A stretch of DNA of 31,277 nt from Ruminococcaceae bacterium UBA1244. GTDB taxonomy: Bacteria; Bacillota; Clostridia; Oscillospirales; Acutalibacteraceae. The stretch covers positions 1 through 31,277 of the forward strand of contig DBWG01000010.1 in assembly GCA_002308635.1 (NCBI GenBank), written 5' to 3'. Below, one piece after another: positions 15,952 to 23,174 of this stretch. Position 1 is the first letter of the stretch. Every line of letters starts with the position of its first letter. The notes beneath the pieces were generated by a model. That model was not told the DNA's origin and did no database searches. It was given only the letters and a program-made list of their open reading frames with translations. Made by a program: the position numbers and the translations under genes.

Positions 15952-16718
15952 GTGCTTACGATCACGTTACGGCGGCAAGAGCAAATGACAGACCGACCTC
16001 TGTTGACTATATAAAAAGACTTTTCGGCGACAGCTTTTTTGAGCTTCACGGTGACAGACGCTTTGCAGATGACAAGGCAGTTATCGGCGGTATTGCCGAG
16101 CTTAACGGCAAGCCGGTCACTGTTATAGGACTTGAAAAGGGCAGAAACCTTAAAGAAAGAATGGCAAGGAATTTCGGTTCTGCTCATCCCGAAGGATACA
16201 GAAAGGCTCTCAGGCTGATGAAGCAGGCTGAAAAGTTCCATCGTCCGGTGATCTGCTTTGTGGATACATCAGGCGCATACTGCGGTATCGGCGCTGAGGA
16301 GCGTGGACAGGGACAGGCTATTGCCGAAAACCTTATGGAAATGATGACGCTTAAAACTCCGATACTTTCAATATTTATCGGAGAAGGCGGCAGCGGCGGC
16401 GCACTTGCACTTGCTGTTGCGGATGAGGTCTGGATGCTTGAAAACGCTATCTATTCCGTAATTTCTCCTGAGGGCTGTGCAAGCATACTCTGGAAGGATC
16501 CGTCAAAAACTGCTGAGGCTTCCGAGTGTCTGAAGCTTACGGCACAGGACCTCTTCAAGCTTGGCGTTATAGAAAGAATCATCAGAGAACCAAAGGATCT
16601 TGAGAGCAGAATATTTGACAGCCTCAAGAACCTTATCGCAGATACCTTTGAAAAAAAGGCTGCAATACCTGCGGAAAAGCTTATAGAAATGAGATACAAT
16701 CGTTTCAGAAAATTCTGA
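15948..16718 (+). CDS. accA: Acetyl-CoA carboxylase carboxyltransferase alpha subunit
   Basis: Partner of AccD in the carboxyltransferase. The 256-residue product has the family landmarks ELHGDRRFADDKAVIGG, NFGSAHPEGYRKALRLM, DTSGAYCGIGAEERGQ, GEGGSGGALA and ISPEGCASILWKD. It lacks the long N-terminal helical extension of the E. coli form, as is usual in Firmicutes. It overlaps accD by four bases (ATGA) and is the last gene before the terminator at 16755. Confidence 0.96.
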   Translation: MSAYDHVTAARANDRPTSVDYIKRLFGDSFFELHGDRRFADDKAVIGGIAELNGKPVTVIGLEKGRNLKERMARNFGSAHPEGYRKALRLMKQAEKFHRPVICFVDTSGAYCGIGAEERGQGQAIAENLMEMMTLKTPILSIFIGEGGSGGALALAVADEVWMLENAIYSVISPEGCASILWKDPSKTAEASECLKLTAQDLFKLGVIERIIREPKDLESRIFDSLKNLIADTFEKKAAIPAEKLIEMRYNRFRKF

Positions 16719-16754
16719 TGTCGTTTTGCAATAAGCCTGCGGTATAGCAGAGAG

Positions 16755-16781
16755 AAAAGGTGTTCGTGGAACACCTTTTTT
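16755..16781 (+). terminator. Intrinsic terminator of the fab-acc operon
   Basis: AAAAGGTGTTC (16755-16765) pairs with GAACACCTTTT (16769-16779) across a three-base loop, and the T run continues to 16781. It is 36 bases after the accA stop. Confidence 0.92.
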
Positions 16782-16973
16782 AATGTTCATTACAGAAACG
16801 CTGAATTGATCGTGCTTTATGCTTCGGTGCTTAATATTTAGTTTCATGTTCTTTGTCGTTTAGTACTGCAATCATCGAAAGATAAGACTTTCAGTGCTGT
16901 CCGGCTTAGATCATGTCATCTCAATTTTAAGTCCGAGTCCGTTCATCGCTTCGTAAAGAAGGAAGATTTGAAA
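16782..16973 (+). other. Intergenic leader region before trmL
   Basis: These 190 bases hold no convincing gene. An imperfect hairpin can form from AGTACTG near 16862 and CAGTGCT near 16893, with an inner GAAAG/CTTTC stem. A weak promoter-like pair (TTGATC at 16806, TTAATA at 16831, spacing 19) is the best candidate for driving trmL. Nothing matches a riboswitch I know. Confidence 0.3.
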
Positions 16974-17483
16974 ATGTCAGAATTGAATATCGTGCTTGTA
17001 GAGCCTGAGATACCTCAGAATACGGGAAATATTGCCCGCACCTGTGCGGCGACCGGTGCAAGGCTTCATATAGTGAAGCCTATGGGATTTACCCCGACAG
17101 ACAAGCACCTCAAAAGAGCGGGGCTTGATTACTGGTACCTGCTTGATATCACATACTACGAAAATTTGGCGGATTTCTTTGAGAAAAATCAGGGCGGTAC
17201 GTTCTATTATTTTTCGACAAAGGCTCCGCAGAAATATACGGATATAAAATATCCGGACAAATGCTATATAGTATTCGGAAAGGAAACTGCCGGACTTCCC
17301 GAAAAGCTGCTTTTTGAAAATCCCGATACGACTGTACGCATACCCATGATAAGCGATGCAAGGAGCCTTAATCTTTCAAACTCTGTTGCGATAGCCGCTT
17401 ATGAGATATTGCGCCAGTGGGATTTCCCCGAACTGCAGAACTGCGGAAGGCTGAGAGAATTTGACTGGGAAAATGCGAGATAA
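16974..17483 (+). CDS. trmL: tRNA (cytidine/uridine-34-2'-O)-methyltransferase (TrmL family)
   Basis: SPOUT-fold methyltransferase expected to methylate the ribose of wobble nucleotide 34 in tRNA-Leu isoacceptors. The 169-residue product shows the family landmarks VLVEPEIPQNTGNIARTC at the N terminus and the knot motifs IVFGKETAGLPE and IPM...RSLNLSNSVAIAAYE, which bind S-adenosylmethionine. ATG 16974 is preferred, about eight bases after AAGGAAG; a TTG two codons upstream is also in frame. It is 18 bases before the ABC-F gene and probably cotranscribed with it. Confidence 0.93.
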   Translation: MSELNIVLVEPEIPQNTGNIARTCAATGARLHIVKPMGFTPTDKHLKRAGLDYWYLLDITYYENLADFFEKNQGGTFYYFSTKAPQKYTDIKYPDKCYIVFGKETAGLPEKLLFENPDTTVRIPMISDARSLNLSNSVAIAAYEILRQWDFPELQNCGRLREFDWENAR

Positions 17484-17501
17484 GGAAAAGGAGAAAATAT
17501 A

Positions 17502-19112
17502 ATGATAACGGTTTCAAATGTATCTATAAATTTCAGCGGAACGCCGCTGTTTTCGGATGTTGACCTGAAATTTACCGACGGCAACTGCTATGGCATCATC
17601 GGCGCAAACGGCGCAGGAAAGTCTACATTCCTGCGTGTGCTTTCCGGAGATCTTGAACCCACAAAGGGCGAGGTAATAATCCCCGAAAACACAAGAATGT
17701 CCGTCCTGAAACAGGATCACTTTGCTTTTGACGAGTATACCGTACTTGATACCGTCATCTACGGCAACAAAAAGCTGTATGACATAATGAAGGAAAAGGA
17801 CGCTATATATATGAAAGAGGACTTTTCCGATGAAGACGGCATAAGAGCCTCCGAGCTTGAAGCCGAATTTGCCGAACTGAACGGATGGGAAGCCGAAAGC
17901 GACGCTTCAAAGCTTGTTCAGGGTCTTGGACTGCCCGAAGAGATACTTTATTCGACAATGAGCGGTCTTACGGGCAACGAAAAGGTGAAAGTCCTTCTTG
18001 CACAGGCGCTTTTCGGCAATCCGGAGATAATCCTCCTTGACGAGCCGACAAACAACCTTGATGTCAAGGCTATTGCATGGCTTGAGGATTTCATCATGGA
18101 CTACGAGGGAACTGTAATTGTTGTGTCCCATGACCGTCATTTCCTTAATACAGTATGCACTCACATGGTGGATATCGACTACAACAAGATAAAAATGTAT
18201 GTCGGCAACTATGAGTTCTGGTATGAATCTTCACAGCTCATACAGGCTATGATAAAACAGCAGAACAAAAAGACCGAAGAAAAAATAAAAGAACTCCAGA
18301 GCTTCGTTCAGAGATTCTCAGCCAACAAGTCCAAGTCAAAGCAGGCTACCAGCCGCCGCAAACTGCTTGATAAGCTGACCGTTGAAGAACTTCCGGCATC
18401 CAGCCGCAGATATCCGTTTGTGGGCTTCACTATGGACAGAGAAGTCGGAAAGGAAGTCCTTACCGTAGAGAACCTTTCCAAAACCATAGACGGCGAAAAG
18501 GTGCTTGACAATGTTTCGTTCCGTATCGAGCGCACCGATAAGGTCGCTTTCCTCTGTGAGAATGAAAACGCAGTGACTGCACTTTTTGAGATAATAACCG
18601 AAAACATGGAACCTGACGAGGGTACCTTCAAATGGGGCATAAGCACGTCTCAGTCATATTTTCCGAAGGACAACACCGAATTCTTTGACGGCAACGAGAT
18701 GAATATTCTTGACTGGATACGCCAGTATGTCAGGGGCAATGACGACACCGACACATATCTCAGAGGATTCCTCGGAAGGATGCTTTTCTCCGGCGATGAC
18801 GTTTTCAAGCCAGTAAATGTTCTTTCCGGCGGTGAGAAAGTCCGCTGTATGCTTTCAAGAATGATGATGTTCGGTGCAAACTGCCTTATCCTTGACCAGC
18901 CCACTAACCACCTTGACCTTGAATCCATCACAGCCGTCAACAAGGGACTCCAGAGCTTCAAGGGAGTTGTACTGTTCACTTCACACGATCACGAGTTTAT
19001 ATCCACCGTTGCCAACAGAATTATCGTCCTCGAAAAAGACGGCATCCGTGACGTTACAGAATCCTACGACGAATACCTCGCCGAAAGATACCAGGTGGGT
19101 AGTAGTGATTAG
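17502..19112 (+). CDS. ABC-F family ATPase with one degenerate ATP site
   Basis: ABC-F proteins have two ATPase domains and no membrane part; characterised members act on the ribosome, in translation control or antibiotic protection. This 536-residue protein is nearest the YkpA/YbiT subgroup by overall pattern, with a linker rich in Lys/Gln/Glu (about 245-290). Domain 1 is intact in Walker A (GANGAGKST, K40) and Walker B (LLDEPTNNLD, E181), but its signature is SGLTGNEK (154-161) instead of LSGGE. Domain 2 has an intact signature LSGGEK (S442), a Walker A with no lysine (350-362, V358 at the lysine position by alignment) and DQPTNHLD with Q466 in place of the catalytic Glu. All three losses fall on the same composite site. 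A GGAG site precedes the ATG. The target is unknown. Confidence 0.9.
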   Translation: MITVSNVSINFSGTPLFSDVDLKFTDGNCYGIIGANGAGKSTFLRVLSGDLEPTKGEVIIPENTRMSVLKQDHFAFDEYTVLDTVIYGNKKLYDIMKEKDAIYMKEDFSDEDGIRASELEAEFAELNGWEAESDASKLVQGLGLPEEILYSTMSGLTGNEKVKVLLAQALFGNPEIILLDEPTNNLDVKAIAWLEDFIMDYEGTVIVVSHDRHFLNTVCTHMVDIDYNKIKMYVGNYEFWYESSQLIQAMIKQQNKKTEEKIKELQSFVQRFSANKSKSKQATSRRKLLDKLTVEELPASSRRYPFVGFTMDREVGKEVLTVENLSKTIDGEKVLDNVSFRIERTDKVAFLCENENAVTALFEIITENMEPDEGTFKWGISTSQSYFPKDNTEFFDGNEMNILDWIRQYVRGNDDTDTYLRGFLGRMLFSGDDVFKPVNVLSGGEKVRCMLSRMMMFGANCLILDQPTNHLDLESITAVNKGLQSFKGVVLFTSHDHEFISTVANRIIVLEKDGIRDVTESYDEYLAERYQVGSSD

Positions 19113-19166
19113 TGATTAGTGATTAGTGATTAGTGATTAGTGATTAGTGATTAGTGAATAGTGATT
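19104..19166 (+). repeat. Heptanucleotide tandem repeat after the ABC-F gene
   Basis: Nine tandem units of AGTGATT, eight identical and one AGTGAAT (19153-19159), followed by a partial unit and a small GTGC-TTC-GCAC hairpin. The first unit supplies the last codons and the TAG stop of the ABC-F gene; the rest is noncoding. The unit puts a stop codon into every forward frame. Confidence 0.95.
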
Positions 19167-19171
19167 AGTGC

Positions 19172-19200
19172 TTCGCACATTATAGTAAGTTTGGTATAAA
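19172..19200 (+). promoter_or_regulatory. Candidate promoter for the HEPN/CBS gene and mnmA
   Basis: TGGTATAAA (19192-19200) is an extended -10. Seventeen bases upstream of its core hexamer is TTCGCA (19172-19177), matching four of six -35 positions. It starts just after the heptanucleotide array, so the array would sit directly upstream of the RNA polymerase site. Confidence 0.4.
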
Positions 19201-19253
19201 GGGCGGAGTCAGCGGTTTTAGAAAAGGGTTTCCCCAAGAAAGAGGTGTGAAAG

Positions 19254-19955
19254 ATGGGCAGAGCGGAGGATTTTCTTGAAAGATACAGGATACTTGAAGA
19301 AGAACTGATACAAAAATATGATACGGACGAAAAATCCGGCAGTCCCGTTGTGAGGTTTATTGCCGACAAGGAGGGCAGACCCTTCCGTGAAAAACTTAAT
19401 CTTTGCAGGGAGATAAGAAACTTTCTTTCACATCATTCCGAGCTGGACGGAGAACCTCTCGTTGAGCCTTCGGAAAGCATAATACGCTTTTTGGATGAGG
19501 TGACCGACTATATCCGTAAACCGCCTCTTGCGCTTTCATACGCAACACAGTTCGGTGACATACTAAAGGCGGGTCCCAAAAACAAGGCTGTTACCGTAAT
19601 GAAAAAAATGCAGAAACAGGGATTTTCTCATGTTCCGGTGCTTCAGGACGGTCAGTTTATCGGAGTTTTCAGTATCGGTACATTTTTCAGCTTTGCCCTT
19701 AATAACAATCTGGCAGTTCTTAATGACGAAATGCTGATAGAGGATTTTTCTGAACTGCTTTTGCCGGACAGACATGAAAACGAAAGATTCCTGTTTCTGC
19801 CGGAAAGTGCTACGCTGTTTGAAGTGAAAAACGAATTTGAAAAACGCTCTCAGCGAAGCAAGAGGCTTGCGGTCATTTTTATTACAAACAACGGTTCCAT
19901 AAACGGAAGGATACTCGGAATGCTCACTCCGTGGGACGTAATAAACGAGCATTAA
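19254..19955 (+). CDS. HEPN-like domain fused to a CBS pair
   Basis: The 233-residue product has two parts. The N-terminal 90 residues look all-helical and contain REIRNFLSHH: R55-N56-x-x-x-H60 is the RNxxxH pattern that forms the RNase site of HEPN proteins. The rest is a CBS-type pair, first module about 95-155 (HVPVLQDGQFIGVFSIGTFFSF) and second about 175-233 (LAVIFIT...GRILGMLTPWDVINE). CBS pairs usually bind adenine nucleotides and control a partner domain. No signal peptide or membrane helix. GAGGTG lies seven bases before the ATG; mnmA follows after 16 bases, so they are probably cotranscribed. The CBS call is good; the HEPN call rests on one motif and the helix pattern. RNase activity is an inference; a structural nucleotide-sensing role is the alternative. 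Confidence 0.7.
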   Translation: MGRAEDFLERYRILEEELIQKYDTDEKSGSPVVRFIADKEGRPFREKLNLCREIRNFLSHHSELDGEPLVEPSESIIRFLDEVTDYIRKPPLALSYATQFGDILKAGPKNKAVTVMKKMQKQGFSHVPVLQDGQFIGVFSIGTFFSFALNNNLAVLNDEMLIEDFSELLLPDRHENERFLFLPESATLFEVKNEFEKRSQRSKRLAVIFITNNGSINGRILGMLTPWDVINEH

Positions 19956-19971
19956 AAGGGAGCTTGAAAAT

Positions 19972-21048
19972 ATGGGTGAGAAAAAGAGAGTTCTTGCGGC
20001 AATGAGCGGCGGGGTAGACAGCTCCGCAGCAGCGGCAATACTTATGAAGGAATATGAAGTAACGGGCGTTACTATGAGGCTCTTTACAAACGATGAGATA
20101 AAGCTTGACGACAAAAAGACCTGCTGTTCCCTCGATGATGTTGAGGACGCAAGGTATGCGGCATATAAGCTTGGAATAGAGCATTTTGTATTTCAGTTCG
20201 GTGACAGGTTCAGGGAATGTGTTATCGACAGGTTCAACAATGCCTACATAAACGGCCTTACGCCTAATCCCTGTATAGAGTGCAACAGGCATATAAAATT
20301 TGATGCTCTTATGAACCGTGCGCAGGAGCTTGGCTTTGACTATATCGCCACGGGTCATTATGTACGCAGGCGCTTTGATGAAAAAACAGGGAGATATCAG
20401 CTTCTTAAAGGTGTTGACGATACAAAAGACCAGAGCTATGTCCTTTACGGCATGACTCAGTCACAGCTTGAAAAGACCCTGTTTCCGATAGGAGAGCTTA
20501 CAAAGACACGTACAAGAGAGATAGCCGCCGAACATGGTCTTATGAACGCAAACAAACCAGACAGTCAGGATATCTGCTTTATTCCCGACGGCGACTATGC
20601 AAGGTTCATTGAGGAATATACCGGAATAAAATTTCCGAAAGGGGATTTTGTGGACAAGAACGGCAAGGTTTTAGGAACTCACAGCGGTATAATACGATAT
20701 ACTATAGGACAGCGCAAGGGACTTGGGATAGCTCTCGGTGCGCCGGCTTATGTGCTTTCAAAGAATACGGAAAACAATACCGTTACTCTCGGCACAAATG
20801 ACGATCTGTTTTCGGATACCGTTATTGCCGCAGAAACTAACTGGGTGTCGGTTTCGTGTCCGGAAGAGCCGATAAAGGTTGAAGCTAAAGTGCGTTACAA
20901 TATGAAGGCTCAGCCGGCAACGCTTTTTCCGCTTGAAGACGGAAAAATAAAAGTTGTGTTCGACCGTCCGGTAAGAGCCGTCACTCCCGGTCAGGCTCTT
21001 GTATGCTATGACGGAGAACTTCTTCTTTGCGGCGGAACAATAATATAA
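19972..21048 (+). CDS. mnmA: tRNA-specific 2-thiouridylase MnmA
   Basis: Thiolates the C2 position of wobble uridine 34 in tRNA for Lys, Glu and Gln, using ATP and persulfide sulfur. The 358-residue product has the PP-loop SGGVDSS near residue 10, catalytic C101 in TPNPCIECNR and C202 in SQDICFIPDGDY, and GHYVRRR. The C-terminal beta-barrel part is present. AGGGAG lies about nine bases before the ATG. No cysteine desulfurase gene is next to it here, although one often is in Firmicutes. Confidence 0.95.
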   Translation: MGEKKRVLAAMSGGVDSSAAAAILMKEYEVTGVTMRLFTNDEIKLDDKKTCCSLDDVEDARYAAYKLGIEHFVFQFGDRFRECVIDRFNNAYINGLTPNPCIECNRHIKFDALMNRAQELGFDYIATGHYVRRRFDEKTGRYQLLKGVDDTKDQSYVLYGMTQSQLEKTLFPIGELTKTRTREIAAEHGLMNANKPDSQDICFIPDGDYARFIEEYTGIKFPKGDFVDKNGKVLGTHSGIIRYTIGQRKGLGIALGAPAYVLSKNTENNTVTLGTNDDLFSDTVIAAETNWVSVSCPEEPIKVEAKVRYNMKAQPATLFPLEDGKIKVVFDRPVRAVTPGQALVCYDGELLLCGGTII

Positions 21049-21090
21049 TACGACATATAAGAAACATAACATATAATAAAAACATGAGAA

Positions 21091-21130
21091 CAGCACCCCT
21101 GAACAGCTTTTGATCTGTACAGGGGTGCTG
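21091..21130. terminator. Terminator between convergent mnmA and spoVAE
   Basis: An 11-bp perfect stem, CAGCACCCCTG (21091-21101) with CAGGGGTGCTG (21120-21130), has an 18-base loop. On the minus strand it is followed by TTCTCATGTTTTTAT, suiting spoVAE (stop at 21134). The plus-strand tail is poorer in T. Confidence 0.75.
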
Positions 21131-21133
21131 ATG

Positions 21134-21508
21134 TCATTTGCCGGGAGTCTTTATCATTCCGAAAAAAGCTTTGCGGATCAGCGCAGCTAAAAGACCAAAG
21201 AATACCGCCGCCGCAATCCCTGCGGAACAGGCTGTCAGACCGCCGCTGAATGCGCCAAGAAAACCGCTTTCGGAAACGGATTCCTCTATTCCCTTTGCAA
21301 GAGAATAGCCGAAGCCCGTCAGAGGAACTGTCGCTCCCGCTCCTGCAAAATCGACAATGGGCTGATATATCCCTATCGCTGTGAGAAATACACCCATGAC
21401 TACATACATCACGAGTATCCTTGCGGGAGTAAGCTTCGTTTTGTCGATCAGTATCTGGGCAATTACGCAAAAAGCTCCGCCAACAAGAAAAGCATAAACA
21501 TACTGCAT
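21134..21508 (-). CDS. spoVAE: Stage V sporulation protein AE
   Basis: Small membrane protein of the SpoVA family, which takes dipicolinic acid into the forespore and releases it on germination. The 124-residue product has the family pattern FLVGG..CVIAQ.L.D...LTPARI near the N terminus and the conserved IYQPIVDFAGAGATVPLTGFG core, with about four hydrophobic segments. GGTGG lies before the ATG. Its usual operon partners spoVAC and spoVAD are not next to it: mnmA converges on one side and mraZ diverges on the other. A sigma-G-like promoter lies upstream. This is the best evidence in the window for a spore former. Confidence 0.92.
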   Translation of the reverse strand: MQYVYAFLVGGAFCVIAQILIDKTKLTPARILVMYVVMGVFLTAIGIYQPIVDFAGAGATVPLTGFGYSLAKGIEESVSESGFLGAFSGGLTACSAGIAAAVFFGLLAALIRKAFFGMIKTPGK

Positions 21509-21539
21509 TTTTCTTCACCACCGATTTTTGTGATGGTTT

Positions 21540-21568
21540 TAGTATTTGCATCGGTTGTATATTTATAC
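21540..21568 (-). promoter_or_regulatory. Forespore sigma-G-type promoter of spoVAE
   Basis: On the minus strand GTATA (21568-21564), 17 bp, AATACTA (21546-21540). The sigma-G consensus is GHATR, 17-18 bp, CATNHTA, so only one position differs. It leaves a leader of about 25-30 bases before the spoVAE ATG, which fits forespore expression of SpoVA proteins. Confidence 0.6.
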
Positions 21569-21671
21569 ATTATCTTATCGAACTATTGTTTCAAATACGG
21601 AAAAAATGCCTAAAGTGATAAAATATCTCGTTGAAAAGCTGAAAAACCTGCGTTATTTTCGTTCAGATAAC

Positions 21672-21700
21672 TTGCAATTTTGTAATAAATATTTTATAAT
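21672..21700 (+). promoter_or_regulatory. Sigma-A promoter of the dcw operon
   Basis: TTGCAA (21672-21677), exactly 17 bp, TATAAT (21695-21700). It predicts a start near 21707, just before the MraZ-type boxes, and a leader of about 75 bases to mraZ. Confidence 0.8.
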
Positions 21701-21709
21701 AGTTACATT

Positions 21710-21736
21710 AAGTGGTGAAAGGTGGTTGGAAGTGTC
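21710..21736 (+). promoter_or_regulatory. MraZ-type operator: three boxes with 10-bp period
   Basis: Three direct repeats AGTGGTGAAA, GGTGGTTGGA and AGTGTCACTT begin at 21711, 21721 and 21731. Their GTG cores fall at 21712, 21722 and 21732, exactly one helical turn apart. MraZ is known to bind GTG-containing direct repeats upstream of its own gene, and these lie just after the predicted start site. Autoregulation is inferred. Confidence 0.65.
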
Positions 21737-21781
21737 ACTTTATGGAATAAATGATGCTTCTTCCCGAAGACGGTGGTAGCT

Positions 21782-22201
21782 ATGTTGATGGGTTCATATC
21801 CACACACAATAGACGCCAAAGGCCGCGTCATCATACCCGCCAAGTTCCGTGAGGAGCTTGGTGATGTTTTCTATGCCACAAAGGGAACGGACGAATCCGT
21901 TACGATCCTGTCAGAAAAGGCATGGCAGGAGATGGGCGAAAAGATATGCTCGCTTCCTTCTGCACAGTCAAAGGATCTGAAGCGTTTCTGGTTCTCAAGC
22001 GCCGCTGAACTCAGACCCGACAGTCAGGGAAGGGTGCTTATCCCTCAGGTCCTCAGAGATTATGCTCATCTTGAAAAGGACGTGACGATAATCGGGGCCG
22101 GTTCGAGAGCCGAAATCTGGGATACTGTCCGTTGGAATAATTATAATAGTGCAATATCCGAAAGTCAAGTGCTTGAGGTTATGAATCTGTACGATATTTA
22201 G
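21782..22201 (+). CDS. mraZ: Transcriptional regulator MraZ
   Basis: DNA-binding protein of the AbrB/SpoVT fold that usually heads and regulates the dcw operon. The 139-residue product has two MraZ halves: MLMGSYPHTIDAKGRVIIP at the N terminus and SAAELRPDSQGRVLIPQ in the second. The DAKGR and DSQGR loops are the expected DNA contacts. ATG 21782 matches the family N terminus and lies six bases after GGTGG; the in-frame GTG at 21773 overlaps that site. rsmH starts nine bases after its stop. Confidence 0.94.
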   Translation: MLMGSYPHTIDAKGRVIIPAKFREELGDVFYATKGTDESVTILSEKAWQEMGEKICSLPSAQSKDLKRFWFSSAAELRPDSQGRVLIPQVLRDYAHLEKDVTIIGAGSRAEIWDTVRWNNYNSAISESQVLEVMNLYDI

Positions 22202-22209
22202 GACGGTGC

Positions 22210-23151
22210 ATGATGGAGTTTTTACACAGACCCGTTTTGCTTGATGAAACGATCTCTTCGCTCAACATCAGACCCGACGGGGTATATCTTGACGGAACTG
22301 CCGGCGGCGGAGGTCATTCATCCGAAATTCTCAGGCGGCTGACAAACGGAACGCTCATTTGCGTAGATCAGGATCCTGACGCAATAGAGACCCTCACCAA
22401 ACGGTTCGGGGACTGCAAAAACGTAAGGATAGTTCATTCAAACTTTTCGGAGATAAAAACCATAATCTCACGGCTTGGAATCGAGAGGCTGGACGGAGTT
22501 TTGCTTGATATAGGTGTTTCTTCACACCAGCTTGATACCGCAGACCGGGGATTTTCTTATCATTATGACGCTCCTCTTGATATGAGGATGAGCCAGAGCG
22601 GAAAAACTGCCGCTGACCTTGTAAACACGCTTTCATATAATGAGCTTGTTCATATATTATTTGCTTATGGAGAGGAAAAATTCGCAAAGAATATCGCACG
22701 TGCAATAGAACGTGAAAGAGCTGTCTCTCCGATCGAAACTACTGCCCGTCTTGCGGAGATCGTCAAGTCGGCTTATCCGCCGGCAAAGCGCCACGATAAG
22801 CACCCCGCAAGAAAGACCTTTCAGGCTCTCAGAATAGCTGTGAACGGCGAGCTTGACAGACTGTCTGTTGGTCTTGACGGTGCGTTTGAGGCCCTCAGAC
22901 CCGGCGGAAGGCTTTCGGTCATAACGTTCCATTCCCTTGAGGACAGGACCGTAAAACAGCGTATGGCTCAGTGGTGTACGGGCTGTACCTGTCCGAAGGA
23001 TTTTCCTGTTTGTGTCTGCGGAAAAACGCCTGACGCAAGGCTCGTGTTCAAAAAGCCCATTGAGGCATCTCCAAAAGAACTTGAAGAAAATCCCCGCAGC
23101 CGGAGTGCAAAGCTCCGATGCTGTGAAAAGATAAAAAGCATAAATTATTAA
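22210..23151 (+). CDS. rsmH: 16S rRNA (cytosine-1402-N4)-methyltransferase RsmH
   Basis: Methylates N4 of C1402 in the ribosomal P site. The 313-residue product shows FLHRPVLLDE, the S-adenosylmethionine loop LDGTAGGGGHS, LDIGVSSHQLD, RGFSYHYDAPLDMRM, HPARKTFQALRIAVN and VITFHSLEDRTVKQ, all family landmarks. A small Cys-rich segment (CTGCTCPKDFPVCVCG) near residue 260 is normal for the family. It is placed second in the dcw operon. Either of two adjacent ATG codons (22210 or 22213) could be the start. Confidence 0.96.
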   Translation: MMEFLHRPVLLDETISSLNIRPDGVYLDGTAGGGGHSSEILRRLTNGTLICVDQDPDAIETLTKRFGDCKNVRIVHSNFSEIKTIISRLGIERLDGVLLDIGVSSHQLDTADRGFSYHYDAPLDMRMSQSGKTAADLVNTLSYNELVHILFAYGEEKFAKNIARAIERERAVSPIETTARLAEIVKSAYPPAKRHDKHPARKTFQALRIAVNGELDRLSVGLDGAFEALRPGGRLSVITFHSLEDRTVKQRMAQWCTGCTCPKDFPVCVCGKTPDARLVFKKPIEASPKELEENPRSRSAKLRCCEKIKSINY

Positions 23152-23174
23152 AACCACGAAAGGAAGTAATGATC

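Noticed and set aside
16782..16973. Riboswitch or T-box upstream of trmL
   Set aside because: Only one imperfect hairpin is present, with no T-box or known aptamer core and no terminator directly before the gene.
19104..19166. CRISPR-like array
   Set aside because: The unit is 7 bp with no spacers; it is a simple tandem repeat.
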